A program made the translations under genes and the position numbers. The notes under the pieces were generated by a model that had not been told where the DNA came from, did no database searches, and saw nothing but the letters and a program-made list of their open reading frames with translations. A stretch of 14,045 nt of DNA, from the NCBI GenBank assembly GCA_958436995.1, contig CAUBMI010000056.1, positions 1 through 14,045 of the forward strand, written 5' to 3'. Shown here piece by piece: positions 1-7,458 of this stretch (positions are counted from its first letter, which is position 1; each line of letters starts with the position of its first letter). This DNA comes from an uncultured Collinsella sp. Lineage in GTDB: Bacteria > Actinomycetota > Coriobacteriia > Coriobacteriales > Coriobacteriaceae.

Positions 1-284
1 TTTTGCTTCTTAAGCTCGTCAAGCGTGTCCTGCGACGCCGTAAGGTTAGAGAACACGTTACCGATCGCATTGAAGGGAGCCGCCACAGCCGAGCCCACAA
101 AGCGCACCGGCGAGGTAATCGTCGTCACGCCCGAGCGCACGGCATGAATCGGTCCTGCCTCGCCCTCACGAATATAAAACGTGAGCAGCAACACCGAAAT
201 CAGGCTGAAAACAATCAACGGGCGCATACCCGTTGATTGTCGCTTGGTATTCAGATTTGTGGAGAAACCCGAAGATCGTGCCAA
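1..284 (-). CDS. mreC: Rod shape-determining protein MreC (5' part, truncated by window edge)
   Basis: MreC is the bitopic membrane partner of MreB in the elongasome that guides lateral cell-wall synthesis. Only the first 94 codons are in the window. I chose the TTG at 282-284 because a strong ribosome site (AAAAGGTGG, 292-300) lies 7 bases upstream. The next in-frame ATG, about 20 codons further in, has no comparable site. The translation has a short polar N-terminus (MARSSGFSTNLNTKRQS), then a single hydrophobic segment around residues 21-37 (RPLIVFSLISVLLLTFYI), then the start of the extracytoplasmic part with a typical MreC pattern (VTTITSPVRF, then a stretch leading to TASQDTLDEL, the start of the coiled coil). 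It begins 21 bases after the mreB stop, so it is co-transcribed with mreB. Identification rests on the N-terminal pattern plus position after mreB. The diagnostic beta-domain lies outside the window. Confidence 0.87.
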   Translation of the reverse strand, partial: MARSSGFSTNLNTKRQSTGMRPLIVFSLISVLLLTFYIREGEAGPIHAVRSGVTTITSPVRFVGSAVAAPFNAIGNVFSNLTASQDTLDELKKQ

Positions 285-291
285 ATGGAAT

Positions 292-300
292 CCACCTTTT
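292..300 (-). promoter_or_regulatory. Ribosome binding site deciding the TTG start of mreC
   Basis: AAAAGGTGG on the minus strand lies 7 bases before a TTG codon that opens the mreC reading frame. It falls inside the 21-base mreB-mreC gap. This is what places the mreC start at TTG 284 rather than at the internal ATG. Confidence 0.6.
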
Positions 301-305
301 GGAAA

Positions 306-1349
306 TTAAGCATTGGTCTGGACGAAGCCGCCATCAAACGCATTGGCCTCGAGCACGCGGGCACAGCCGTTAACAACGTTATCGAGCGCCGTGGGGCTAA
401 CATTGACCGAAACGCCGGTCTCATCGCGCAGGCGCACATCGAGACCGCGCAGCAGCGCGCCGCCACCGGTCAGCAAAATGCCATAGTACATAAGGTCCGA
501 GGCAAGATCGGGAGGCGTAGCGTCGAGTGCGTCCTTGACGGCCTTGGCCATCTCGTCGAGCGGCTTGTTGAGTGCGCGACGAATCTCCTCGCTCTCGATG
601 CGCACGGTCTTGGGCAGACCGGTGATCACGTCGCGGCCGTTGACCTCGACGTCGAGCTCGTCCTTGAGCGGCACGGCGGAGCCGACCTTGATCTTGATGT
701 CCTCTGCCGTACGCTCGCCGATGGCAAGGTTGTAGGCATCGCGAACGTGCGTGAGGATGGCCTGATCGAACTCGTCGCCGGCAATACGGATGGACTGCGA
801 GACGACGATGCCGCCCATAGCGATAACGGCAACCTCGGTGGTACCGCCACCGATGTCGATGACCATGGAGCCGGTGGGTTCCTCGACGGGCAGGTCGGCG
901 CCGATAGCAGCTGCCATAGGCTCTTCGATCAGATAGGCCTGGCGGGCGCCGGCCTGGATCGTGGCCTCAAAGACAGCACGCTTCTCGACCGACGTGACAC
1001 CGGAGGGAACGCAGACGACAACACGCGGACGCGGAGTCCACGGATAGCGCTTCTCGGACGCCTTGTCGATAAAGTAGCGAAGCATGGCCTCGGTAACATC
1101 GAAGTCGGCGATGACGCCGTCCTTCAGGGGACGAACGGCCACGATGTTGCCGGGCGTACGGCCGAGCATGCGCTTTGCCTCGATACCGACCGCCAGGATG
1201 CGCTCGTCGTTCTTGTCGATGGCAACAACAGAGGGCTCGCGAATGACGATGCCCTTGCCGCGCACGGAGACAAGCGTATTGGCGGTGCCGAGGTCGATGG
1301 CAAGATCGCCCGCATAGCTACCGAAGAACATATCCATCAAAGAAAACAA
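306..1349 (-). CDS. mreB: Rod shape-determining actin-like protein MreB
   Basis: MreB is the bacterial actin homologue that polymerises on the inner face of the membrane and directs cell-wall elongation. The 347-residue product is full length for the family. Actin-fold motifs appear in order: phosphate-1 loop DLAIDLGTANT (15-25), VVVCVPSGV (110-118), the YLIEEPMAAAIGA connector (139-151), phosphate-2 loop VIDIGGGTTEV (163-173) and the adenosine motif ILLTGGGALLRG (291-302). The N-terminal MFSLMDMFFG is a hydrophobic stretch of the kind that tethers MreB to membrane. The start is a TTG at 1347-1349, backed by AGGAG five bases upstream. ATG codons 5 and 7 are possible but too far from that site. 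A hairpin separates it from the upstream TPR gene, so it probably has its own promoter, and mreC follows at 21 bases. Confidence 0.97.
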   Translation of the reverse strand: MFSLMDMFFGSYAGDLAIDLGTANTLVSVRGKGIVIREPSVVAIDKNDERILAVGIEAKRMLGRTPGNIVAVRPLKDGVIADFDVTEAMLRYFIDKASEKRYPWTPRPRVVVCVPSGVTSVEKRAVFEATIQAGARQAYLIEEPMAAAIGADLPVEEPTGSMVIDIGGGTTEVAVIAMGGIVVSQSIRIAGDEFDQAILTHVRDAYNLAIGERTAEDIKIKVGSAVPLKDELDVEVNGRDVITGLPKTVRIESEEIRRALNKPLDEMAKAVKDALDATPPDLASDLMYYGILLTGGGALLRGLDVRLRDETGVSVNVSPTALDNVVNGCARVLEANAFDGGFVQTNA

Positions 1350-1354
1350 CGCAA

Positions 1355-1359
1355 CTCCT
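1355..1359 (-). promoter_or_regulatory. Ribosome binding site deciding the TTG start of mreB
   Basis: AGGAG on the minus strand is followed by a 5-base spacer (TTGCG) and the TTG start codon. The ATG codons at residues 5 and 7 would sit 17 or more bases away, which favours the TTG. Confidence 0.6.
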
Positions 1360-1385
1360 GATGTGTTGGATGATTGCTGGAAAAC

Positions 1386-1404
1386 TACTAGCTCATCATA
1401 CTAG
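1386..1404 (-). promoter_or_regulatory. Possible mreB promoter (-10 element) with a TACTAG direct repeat
   Basis: On the minus strand TATGAT (1395-1400) matches the sigma-70 -10 consensus at 5 of 6 positions and lies just after the hairpin that follows the TPR gene. It would give a leader of roughly 40 bases before mreB. I see no convincing -35 element. The -10 is bracketed by two copies of CTAGTA (plus strand TACTAG, 1386-1391 and 1399-1404), 13 bases apart, which could be coincidence or a small operator. Confidence 0.35.
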
Positions 1405-1409
1405 CGCAA

Positions 1410-1442
1410 GCCCGGCGCCTCACTTGCGGTGAAGCGCCGGGC
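1410..1442 (-). terminator. Strong hairpin between the TPR gene and mreB, likely terminator
   Basis: A perfect 9-bp GC-rich stem (GCCCGGCGC at 1410-1418 with GCGCCGGGC at 1434-1442) is extended inward past one mismatch by a 4-bp stem (TCAC/GTGA), closing a 5-base loop. It sits 22 bases after the TPR gene stop. There is no clear T-run on either side, so termination may be partial, or the hairpin may instead protect the upstream mRNA 3' end. Confidence 0.6.
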
Positions 1443-1464
1443 AAAGCTAAATCCCATAAGGTCA

Positions 1465-2769
1465 CTACTGGTTGTCAGCAGCCGAGAAATCCATATCAAG
1501 CGAAGAAACGGCCCAGCCGATATGGTTGTCGGAGCGCACGAATTTGACGGTGTACTCCTGCTCGCCGCCCTTGGACAGCGATGCCTTCACCTTGGCGGTC
1601 GTCTCGGTCATGGACTGATCCATGCCCTCGACGGACACGGTGGCACCCTGCGGAATCGAGGAGATGATCATCGACTTAGCGTCCTCGGACAGGCTCGAGG
1701 CCAGGCAAGACTCGGCCTTTGCGGCGTCACCGTCGCCGGCAGCCTGGAACAGATCGGTAACGACAGACTCCTGAGACGGGAAGCCAAAGCCGCGCGTGTA
1801 GGCAAAGCCCAGACCGCCCGCGGCGATCAAAATGAGCAGAAGCAGCACGATGAAGACTTTAAGACCCGTGTGGCGATGGCGACGACGGACCTTGGCCTGC
1901 TTACGATCCTGACGGTCCTGCTGGACCATCTCGGACTCGGACAGCGTAAAGAAGCCGGTGTCCGAGGGATCGGGCATAAACTGACCGGTCGCGCCCGTAG
2001 GATCGAGAGGATCGACGGCAGGAGCGTCCATCGCGGGCGCCGGAGCCGTGGCCATAGCCGTCTGGGCAGACAGCGCGGCAAGCGAATCGTGCACGCGGGC
2101 AAGCTCATCGGCCTGCTCGGAGGTGAGCTGGTAGATGCCATCGGCAGTAGCGGCGTTAAAGGCGTCGAGTGCGTCGGAGGGACGGCCGGCGGCAGAAAGC
2201 GCCTGACCCATGCCGGCGTTGAGCGCACGCGTGTCGTCGCGGGGGCCGGCAAAGTCGATAGCCGTGCGATAAGTCTCCACGGCATCCGCCGGACGGCCGA
2301 GCTTAATGAAGCAACGACCGAGCTCGCCGAGTGCGGCGGCAGGAGCCGGATTGGCGCCGTCGATGGCAGCCTGACGGAAGGCGGTTCCTGCGTTGGCATA
2401 GTCGCCCGACTGGAACAGCGCATTGCCCAGGCCCAGATAGGCCTTGAACGGCGTGGCATAGGAAGCATCCTGCGTAGCAGCAGAGAACGCCTGAGCGGCC
2501 GTCGTGTAGTCGCCCACGGCGGCAAGCGCCTTGCCGCGGTTGGTGAGCAGCGCGCCGCGCTTGCCGTAGGTGCCGTCGTTGAGGGCGGCGGCATAGGCCT
2601 CGGCGGCCTCGGCATACATGCCCAGGTGCATCAAGGCGTTGCCGCGAAGGTGATCTGCCTCGCCCATAATCTCATCGGGAGTCTTTGCCGCCCCAAGCAT
2701 CTGGGCTGCAGCGGAAAAATCACCCGCGCGGTAAGCGGCGCGGCCCTGTTGGATCAGCTGGCTATTCAA
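1465..2769 (-). CDS. Single-pass membrane protein with N-terminal TPR repeats (uncharacterised)
   Basis: I recognise the architecture but no named gene. Of 434 residues, about 1-210 form five to six tetratricopeptide repeats, with repeated patterns such as RGNALMHLGMYAEAAEAY (42-59), RGKALAAVGDYTTAAQAF (78-95), LGNALFQSGDYANAGTAF (114-131) and LGRCFIKLGRPADAVETY (150-167). An Ala/Pro/Asp-rich linker follows (about 233-280), then a basic patch (RRRHRH, 295-300), one transmembrane helix (about 304-324) and a roughly 110-residue C-terminal domain. The basic patch predicts a cytoplasmic TPR part and an external C-terminus. The C-terminal domain (VVTDLFQAAGDGDAAKAESCL, then beta-rich, ending IGWAVSSLDMDF) looks like an NTF2-like DUF4878-type fold; that is inference. 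The start is TTG, supported by AAAGGGG overlapping the stop of the prolyl isomerase gene 11 bases upstream, so the two are translated from one mRNA. It may scaffold envelope proteins. Confidence 0.88.
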   Translation of the reverse strand: MNSQLIQQGRAAYRAGDFSAAAQMLGAAKTPDEIMGEADHLRGNALMHLGMYAEAAEAYAAALNDGTYGKRGALLTNRGKALAAVGDYTTAAQAFSAATQDASYATPFKAYLGLGNALFQSGDYANAGTAFRQAAIDGANPAPAAALGELGRCFIKLGRPADAVETYRTAIDFAGPRDDTRALNAGMGQALSAAGRPSDALDAFNAATADGIYQLTSEQADELARVHDSLAALSAQTAMATAPAPAMDAPAVDPLDPTGATGQFMPDPSDTGFFTLSESEMVQQDRQDRKQAKVRRRHRHTGLKVFIVLLLLILIAAGGLGFAYTRGFGFPSQESVVTDLFQAAGDGDAAKAESCLASSLSEDAKSMIISSIPQGATVSVEGMDQSMTETTAKVKASLSKGGEQEYTVKFVRSDNHIGWAVSSLDMDFSAADNQ

Positions 2770-2780
2770 GGAAGTCCCCT

Positions 2781-3323
2781 TTACTCGTGAACGATCTCGA
2801 CATGGACGATCTCGTCGCCGGCACGCAGCTGCGAAATCACATCGAGACCCTCGACCGTGGTACCAAAGACGGTGTAACCGGAATCGAGGTTATGCTGGGC
2901 ACCCAGGCAGAAGTAGAACTGCGAACCCGCGGAATCGGGGTCCATGGAGCGTGCCATGGCAAGGGCGCCATCGACATGGCTGTTGCGCGGATTGGTGGCA
3001 AACTCGCCCTTGATGCAGTAGCCGGGGCCACCGGTACCGGGCATGCCGTCGGGGCCCTCAAGACCGGCAGCGACGTCGGCGCCGGACATGTCGCGGGTAT
3101 TGGGGTCGCCGCCCTGGATAACAAAACCGGGCACATAGCGATGGAACTTAAGGCCATCATAGAAGCCCATCGTGGAAAGCTCGCAGAAGTTCGCGACATG
3201 AATGGGAGCGCCCTCGCCGTCAAACTTGACCTTGATGGCACCCTTCGACGTCTCGATTACGGCGCACTCGTCGCCGACAAGCTGATACTCGGGCGTGTAG
3301 AGCTCTTTCTTAAAACCAAACAT
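2781..3323 (-). CDS. Peptidyl-prolyl cis-trans isomerase, cyclophilin type
   Basis: This is a cyclophilin that catalyses cis-trans isomerisation of Xaa-Pro bonds. The 180-residue product has no signal peptide or lipobox, so it should be cytoplasmic. The catalytic arginine is in FHRYVPGFVIQGGD (60-73, Arg62). The substrate groove is marked by MARSMDPDSAGSQFYF (123-138) and by LDSGYTVFGTTVEGLDVI (146-163). About 20 extra residues precede the core beta strand (AVIETSKGAIKVKF). The ATG start has GAGGAAGGA five bases upstream. A sigma-70-like promoter lies about 40 bases upstream of the start. The stop codon is fused into the ribosome site of the following TPR gene, indicating translational coupling. 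It is a single-domain member of the bacterial PpiB-like group; I do not assign a symbol. Confidence 0.94.
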   Translation of the reverse strand: MFGFKKELYTPEYQLVGDECAVIETSKGAIKVKFDGEGAPIHVANFCELSTMGFYDGLKFHRYVPGFVIQGGDPNTRDMSGADVAAGLEGPDGMPGTGGPGYCIKGEFATNPRNSHVDGALAMARSMDPDSAGSQFYFCLGAQHNLDSGYTVFGTTVEGLDVISQLRAGDEIVHVEIVHE

Positions 3324-3362
3324 GTGGTTCCTTCCTCGTGCGTTTAAAGCATATTTGTACGA

Positions 3363-3392
3363 ATTGTAGCAATAAGCACGGGCTTACATCAA
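3363..3392 (-). promoter_or_regulatory. Sigma-70-like promoter for the prolyl isomerase/TPR operon
   Basis: On the minus strand TTGATG (3387-3392) is separated by 18 bases from TACAAT (3363-3368). The -10 matches consensus at 5 of 6 positions and the -35 at 4 of 6. The start site would fall near 3356, leaving a leader of about 30 bases before the isomerase ATG. The promoter lies between the stop of the zinc-ribbon gene and the isomerase start, where no terminator is visible, so read-through from upstream is also possible. Confidence 0.6.
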
Positions 3393-3430
3393 TTGCGCAC
3401 GTAGGTTATGCCGACTATGGCGAACTAGTT

Positions 3431-4573
3431 TTAGGAACGCTGCTGCGGCTTCCAGGAACCCACATTGGCATCGTACTGGTTCAGCGCGCTATTGCCGCCC
3501 TGCGCGATGGGCGCCAGGATCTCGCTTTGGTGGGAACTCATCGACTCGCCATCGGGAATGGCCAGCGAAATATCCCAGCTCTGGCAGATCACGTCGACGC
3601 GCTCATACATCCACTCGGCAAGCTGCTTTAAGTGGGCGATGTCATCCGCATAGACCGAATCGTCCTGGTACTTAAGGTTGTTGAGCTCATCTTGCGTCTT
3701 TTTGATCTGGTCGCGCAGGGCGTAGGCACTCTGCGACAGCTCCTGACGGGTGGACAGCGGCGTTCGGAGATAGCCGTTGTTAAAGGAATCGATGACCTCG
3801 CCGATCTGGTCCTCGTCAGCGTAGGACACGATGGTCTGATACAGACCGTCGAGCCTGGTATAGAGCTGATCATCGGTGAGCACGGTTTCTTCCTGGACCA
3901 CCTCGGCAGAATCGCCCTGCTTGGTATCGTCCTCAGTCGCCTCGCCCTTTTGGCGCGTGGGGAAGGTGGTTTGTGCAGCTTGGCCAAACTGGTCGTAGAA
4001 GCCGGGCATAACACCCATGGGATCGGTCGTCACGAACCAATAGGCACCGCCGCAAACGACGGCAAGGACCGCGATGACGATAAGCGGCTTGGGAATATGA
4101 CGCTTGTGCTTGTGATAGGCGTCCTCGTCGGGGTGCACCTTGCGCTTGGGTTTTTGAGCATCGTCATGCAGGGAAACGGGCATGGGAATATCGACCTTGG
4201 GGATACCGAAATCCTTATCGAAAGCCGGCAGCACGCAGGTCTCATTGGGGTCGGCGGCGTCCGAAAGCACCGCAGCGGCAGAGGCCGGCGCATGCGGCAC
4301 CTCGGTATCGATCTGCTCTTGCGTTAGGCGCGGAAAGCCCGCCGTGCGGCCCGCTGCCAGGTCGGATGCGGCCGCGTCCTCGGAGAGGATACCCGGAGCG
4401 GGGCGTCCGCATTTGGGGCACGTACGATCATGCGGAGAAAGACGGGCACCGCAGCCCTCACAGAACACGAACTCGGTGTGCTCGGGACCATCGCCCGGAC
4501 CCACATAGGCGTTGCAGTAGGGGCAGAACGAGGCGCCGTCCTCGATGGTCTTAAGGCAATGCGGACAGATCAC
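3431..4573 (-). CDS. Double zinc-ribbon single-pass membrane protein (uncharacterised)
   Basis: No named gene is recognised. I place the start at the GTG of 4571-4573 (380 residues) because AAAAGAGG lies 5 bases upstream. The frame stays open to a TTG at 4603, but that codon has no ribosome site. Two treble-clef zinc ribbons open the protein: Cys3, Cys6, Cys17, Cys20 (CPHC and CPYC) and Cys38, Cys41, Cys52, Cys55 (CEGC and CPKC). A low-complexity linker follows, then a very basic patch (KPKRK, KHKRH; about 141-159) and one transmembrane helix (about 161-181). An acidic stretch leads into a mostly helical C-terminal domain that should be outside the membrane (about 225-380), with a heptad-like part near YALRDQIKKTQDELNNLK. 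This layout is shared by many actinobacterial and firmicute envelope proteins of unknown role. It lies between the P-type ATPase and the isomerase, all on one strand. Confidence 0.85.
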   Translation of the reverse strand: MICPHCLKTIEDGASFCPYCNAYVGPGDGPEHTEFVFCEGCGARLSPHDRTCPKCGRPAPGILSEDAAASDLAAGRTAGFPRLTQEQIDTEVPHAPASAAAVLSDAADPNETCVLPAFDKDFGIPKVDIPMPVSLHDDAQKPKRKVHPDEDAYHKHKRHIPKPLIVIAVLAVVCGGAYWFVTTDPMGVMPGFYDQFGQAAQTTFPTRQKGEATEDDTKQGDSAEVVQEETVLTDDQLYTRLDGLYQTIVSYADEDQIGEVIDSFNNGYLRTPLSTRQELSQSAYALRDQIKKTQDELNNLKYQDDSVYADDIAHLKQLAEWMYERVDVICQSWDISLAIPDGESMSSHQSEILAPIAQGGNSALNQYDANVGSWKPQQRS

Positions 4574-4578
4574 GGCAT

Positions 4579-4586
4579 CCTCTTTT
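4579..4586 (-). promoter_or_regulatory. Ribosome binding site deciding the GTG start of the zinc-ribbon gene
   Basis: AAAAGAGG on the minus strand is followed by ATGCC and then GTG, which opens MICPHC. The longer TTG start at 4603 has only CTAACCTCGA before it, which shows no ribosome site. The ten extra residues of the longer form would precede the first zinc ribbon without adding a recognisable motif. Confidence 0.6.
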
Positions 4587-4676
4587 CGAAGCAATTCAAA
4601 CAATCGAGGTTAGAGCATAACATCGCCAAGGCCCCACAGGAGCAAGGCACCAATTCAACATCGCCAGGGCGCGTAG

Positions 4677-7394
4677 TTACTTCTTCTTTTTGCTCGGCAT
4701 CGAGACTTTGATGCCTTGGGCGGACTTGGTTACGCGGGAGCGCTTGACTCCGGTACTCTTCTTTTTCTTGGGCTGGGCCTGGGCCACGCCCTCGAGTGCG
4801 CGGGCCTCGGCCTCACGAACGGTGCGAGCTTCGCGGCGCTGCGCCATGTCGGCGGCGACGCGCTTGGCAAAACGCTCGGCCGTCGAACCCGTCGAGCTCA
4901 CCTTGCCGCCACCGCGACCCAAGCGGACGCGCACACCGCGGCCAAAACCAGTTGCGGCATGACGACGACGCGGCTTGAGCGAATCCATCATCGTGGCGAG
5001 CTTAAAGAACACCGAGCAGGTGATGACCACGATGACAGCCAAGATAACCATCTGGCCCATCGACAGGTTGGCAATAGACAGCAGCTTCGGGAATCCGATA
5101 ACGCCCGTCAGGATGCCGGCAACTACAAACACAAAGAGCGCCACACGTAAGGGCGTGAGGGGCTGCGAGATACGCCAGATCAGGCTGACACTCGCCGCGC
5201 ACGACGTAAGTAGGCACATCGTAGACAGCGTGAGCTGGTTAAAGCCGAACACGCGCGCCACAAAGATATCGAGCGCCGCGGCCAAAATGACCGCAAGCGA
5301 CGCCGGCAGTGCCCGCTTGAGCACGTTCGTCAGGAACGACCCCTTCACGCGAGCATTGTTGGGCTCCAGGCCCAACACAAAGCCCGGCGCGCCAATGCAG
5401 AAGAAGTTGATGAGCGTCATCTGAATCGGCTCGAAAGGGTACGGCGGCAGTGCGATGCACAGCGCCGCCAGGCCCATCGAGAACAGCGTCTTAGTCAGGA
5501 ACAGCGAAGCCGAACGCTGCAGGTTGTTGATGGAGCGACGGCCCTCGGCCACCACGGCGGGCATCGAGGCAAAGTCGTTGTCGACGAGCACGATCTCGGC
5601 CACGTTACGCGCGGCATCGGAGCCGGCCGCCATGGCCACGGAGCAGTCGGCCTCCTTGAGCGCCAGCACGTCGTTGACGCCGTCGCCTGTCATGGCCACG
5701 GTGTGCTCGCGGCGCTTGAGCGCCTGCACGAGCTCGCGCTTCTGCTGCGGGGTCACACGACCAAAGACATGGTAGCGGTCCACTGCGGCATCGAGCTTGG
5801 CCGGCGTATCGAGCGTCGTGGCGTCCACATAAGCGTCCGCCCCCGGCACGCCCACCACGCGCGCGATCGACGACACCGTACGCGGGTCGTCGCCACTGAT
5901 CACGTTGAGAGTCACGCCCTGCTCGTTAAAGTAGCCGATGGTCTCGGCCGCCGAGGTACGGATCTCGTCGCGTATGGTCACAAAGCCCACGGGCTCGGCC
6001 TCGCCCACCATATCGCCATCGGGCGTAAAGCCGTCAACGCGCGCCACCACGAGCACGCGGCAGGTATCGGCAAGCTCGGCGACACGGTTCTCAACCTGGG
6101 CAAACGCACGATCAGAGAGCACAAACTGCGCCGCACCCATCACATATGAGCCCTGTGCAAACGACGCGCCGCTCCACTTTTTGGAAGACGAGAACGGAAT
6201 GACCGACAGCGGCTCGGACACCTCGACCGGACGGTCGGCGTAATAGTTGAGCAGCGCCTGACAGGTCTCGTTGGCATCGGCCGAGGTCGCACGTGCGACG
6301 TTAGCCAGCGCAAAATCGAGCACCGTGGTATCGACGGGAACGGCGGCGTCGCCCTCCCCCGCACCCATACCCTCGACCGGCAGCGGATAGGTACCCTCGA
6401 CCTCCATGCGGCCCGACGTGATGGTGCCCGTCTTGTCCAGGCACAGCACGTCGACGCGCGCGAGCGTCTCAATGCAGTAGAGCTGCTGCGCGAGTACCTT
6501 GCGGCGGGCCAGGCGCACCGTGGCGATGGCGAGCACCGACGAGGTCAGCAGCACCAGGCCTTGCGGGATCATGCCCAGCAGGGCGCCCACCGTGGACAGC
6601 AGCGCCGAAGAAGGCACATGACCAGCCAACAGCTCGGAGAAGCACCACGAAAGCGCGCTATTGCCTGGGGTTCCCGCGGCATCCCACAGCTCGCTCACGC
6701 TCGAGGCAAACAACGCCAAACCGAGCGGGATCATGATGATGCTCGCAAAGCGCACGATGGCGTTAAGCGCGTTCATGATCTCGGAATTGACCTTTTTGAC
6801 GTACTTCGCCTCGTTATTAATTTTGGCCACGTAGTTGTCGGCGCCGACATGGATCACGCGGGCGCGCAGCAGGCCCGAGTCGATAAAGCTGCCGCTCATG
6901 AGCTCGGAACCGGGCTGTTTCTTAATGAGGTCGCTCTCACCCGTCAGCAGGCTCTCGTTCACGAGCGCCTCGCCCGAAACCACCACGGCGTCAGCGGGAA
7001 TCTGGTCGCCGCGCCCCAGGCGGATGATATCGTCGAGCACGATCTGGTCCAGGTCGAGCTCCACCTCGGCGCCGTCGCGCACCGCAATGGCCTTCTTGGA
7101 GGTCAGCAGCGTGAGCTTATCGACCATCTTCTTGGAACGCATGGACTGGATGACGCCAATAGCAGTATTGAGGAACACTACGAACAGGAACGTCAGATTC
7201 TTAAACGAACCGGTCAAAATGACTAGGAACGCCAAAATCACGTTGATCAAATTGAACAGCGTGCAGAGGTTCTCGATGATGAGCTCTTTGACCGACTTGG
7301 TCTTGAGCTCCATGTTGCGGTTGATCTTACCGGCGGCGATGCGCTCCTCGACCTCGGCGGTCGAGAGTCCGCGCTCGATATCCGTTGCTGCCAT
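4677..7394 (-). CDS. P-type cation-transporting ATPase with basic C-terminal tail
   Basis: This is an E1-E2 ATPase that moves a cation across the membrane using an aspartyl-phosphate intermediate. With the start at ATG 7394 (905 residues) the key motifs are TGES (151-154, actuator), DKTGT (320-324, phosphorylated Asp320), KWSGASF (406-412, nucleotide domain) and TGDGVND (569-575, hinge). About ten membrane segments fit the P2-like layout: two before the actuator, two before the phosphorylation domain and six after. The M4 motif reads IPQGLVLLTS (276-285) where calcium pumps have PEGL, so the substrate is uncertain. The general style recalls the CtpE/Exp7-type branch. The last 100 residues (from KPRRRH) are cytosolic, rich in Lys/Arg and end in KKKK, which is unusual. 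The chosen start has GGGA 6 bases upstream; ATG 7406 and GTG 7409 lack a ribosome site. A tRNA terminator lies about 30 bases upstream. Confidence 0.93.
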   Translation of the reverse strand: MAATDIERGLSTAEVEERIAAGKINRNMELKTKSVKELIIENLCTLFNLINVILAFLVILTGSFKNLTFLFVVFLNTAIGVIQSMRSKKMVDKLTLLTSKKAIAVRDGAEVELDLDQIVLDDIIRLGRGDQIPADAVVVSGEALVNESLLTGESDLIKKQPGSELMSGSFIDSGLLRARVIHVGADNYVAKINNEAKYVKKVNSEIMNALNAIVRFASIIMIPLGLALFASSVSELWDAAGTPGNSALSWCFSELLAGHVPSSALLSTVGALLGMIPQGLVLLTSSVLAIATVRLARRKVLAQQLYCIETLARVDVLCLDKTGTITSGRMEVEGTYPLPVEGMGAGEGDAAVPVDTTVLDFALANVARATSADANETCQALLNYYADRPVEVSEPLSVIPFSSSKKWSGASFAQGSYVMGAAQFVLSDRAFAQVENRVAELADTCRVLVVARVDGFTPDGDMVGEAEPVGFVTIRDEIRTSAAETIGYFNEQGVTLNVISGDDPRTVSSIARVVGVPGADAYVDATTLDTPAKLDAAVDRYHVFGRVTPQQKRELVQALKRREHTVAMTGDGVNDVLALKEADCSVAMAAGSDAARNVAEIVLVDNDFASMPAVVAEGRRSINNLQRSASLFLTKTLFSMGLAALCIALPPYPFEPIQMTLINFFCIGAPGFVLGLEPNNARVKGSFLTNVLKRALPASLAVILAAALDIFVARVFGFNQLTLSTMCLLTSCAASVSLIWRISQPLTPLRVALFVFVVAGILTGVIGFPKLLSIANLSMGQMVILAVIVVITCSVFFKLATMMDSLKPRRRHAATGFGRGVRVRLGRGGGKVSSTGSTAERFAKRVAADMAQRREARTVREAEARALEGVAQAQPKKKKSTGVKRSRVTKSAQGIKVSMPSKKKK

Positions 7395-7424
7395 ACCACG
7401 TCCCATCACGTCGCGTCGGTATAA

Positions 7425-7458
7425 GAAAAACCGCCCGGACCATGCGAGGTTCGGACGG
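7425..7458 (-). terminator. Intrinsic terminator of the tRNA-Arg gene
   Basis: On the minus strand an 11-bp stem (CCGTCCGAACC with GGTCCGGGCGG; one G-U pair and one mismatch) closes a 6-base loop and is followed directly by TTTTTC. It begins 12 bases after the tRNA CCA end and ends about 30 bases before the ATPase start. Confidence 0.85.

Noticed and set aside
237..1361. Long plus-strand open frame opposite mreB
   Set aside because: Shadow of mreB. The product is low-complexity Asp/Gly/Arg-rich with no recognisable fold.
1429..2790. Long plus-strand open frame opposite the TPR gene
   Set aside because: Shadow frame: Arg/Gly-rich with no domain, while the minus strand has clear TPR repeats and a membrane helix.
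4574..4603. Ten-residue N-terminal extension of the zinc-ribbon protein from TTG 4603
   Set aside because: There is no ribosome site before the TTG, whereas AAAAGAGG sits correctly before the GTG at 4573, right at the first zinc ribbon.
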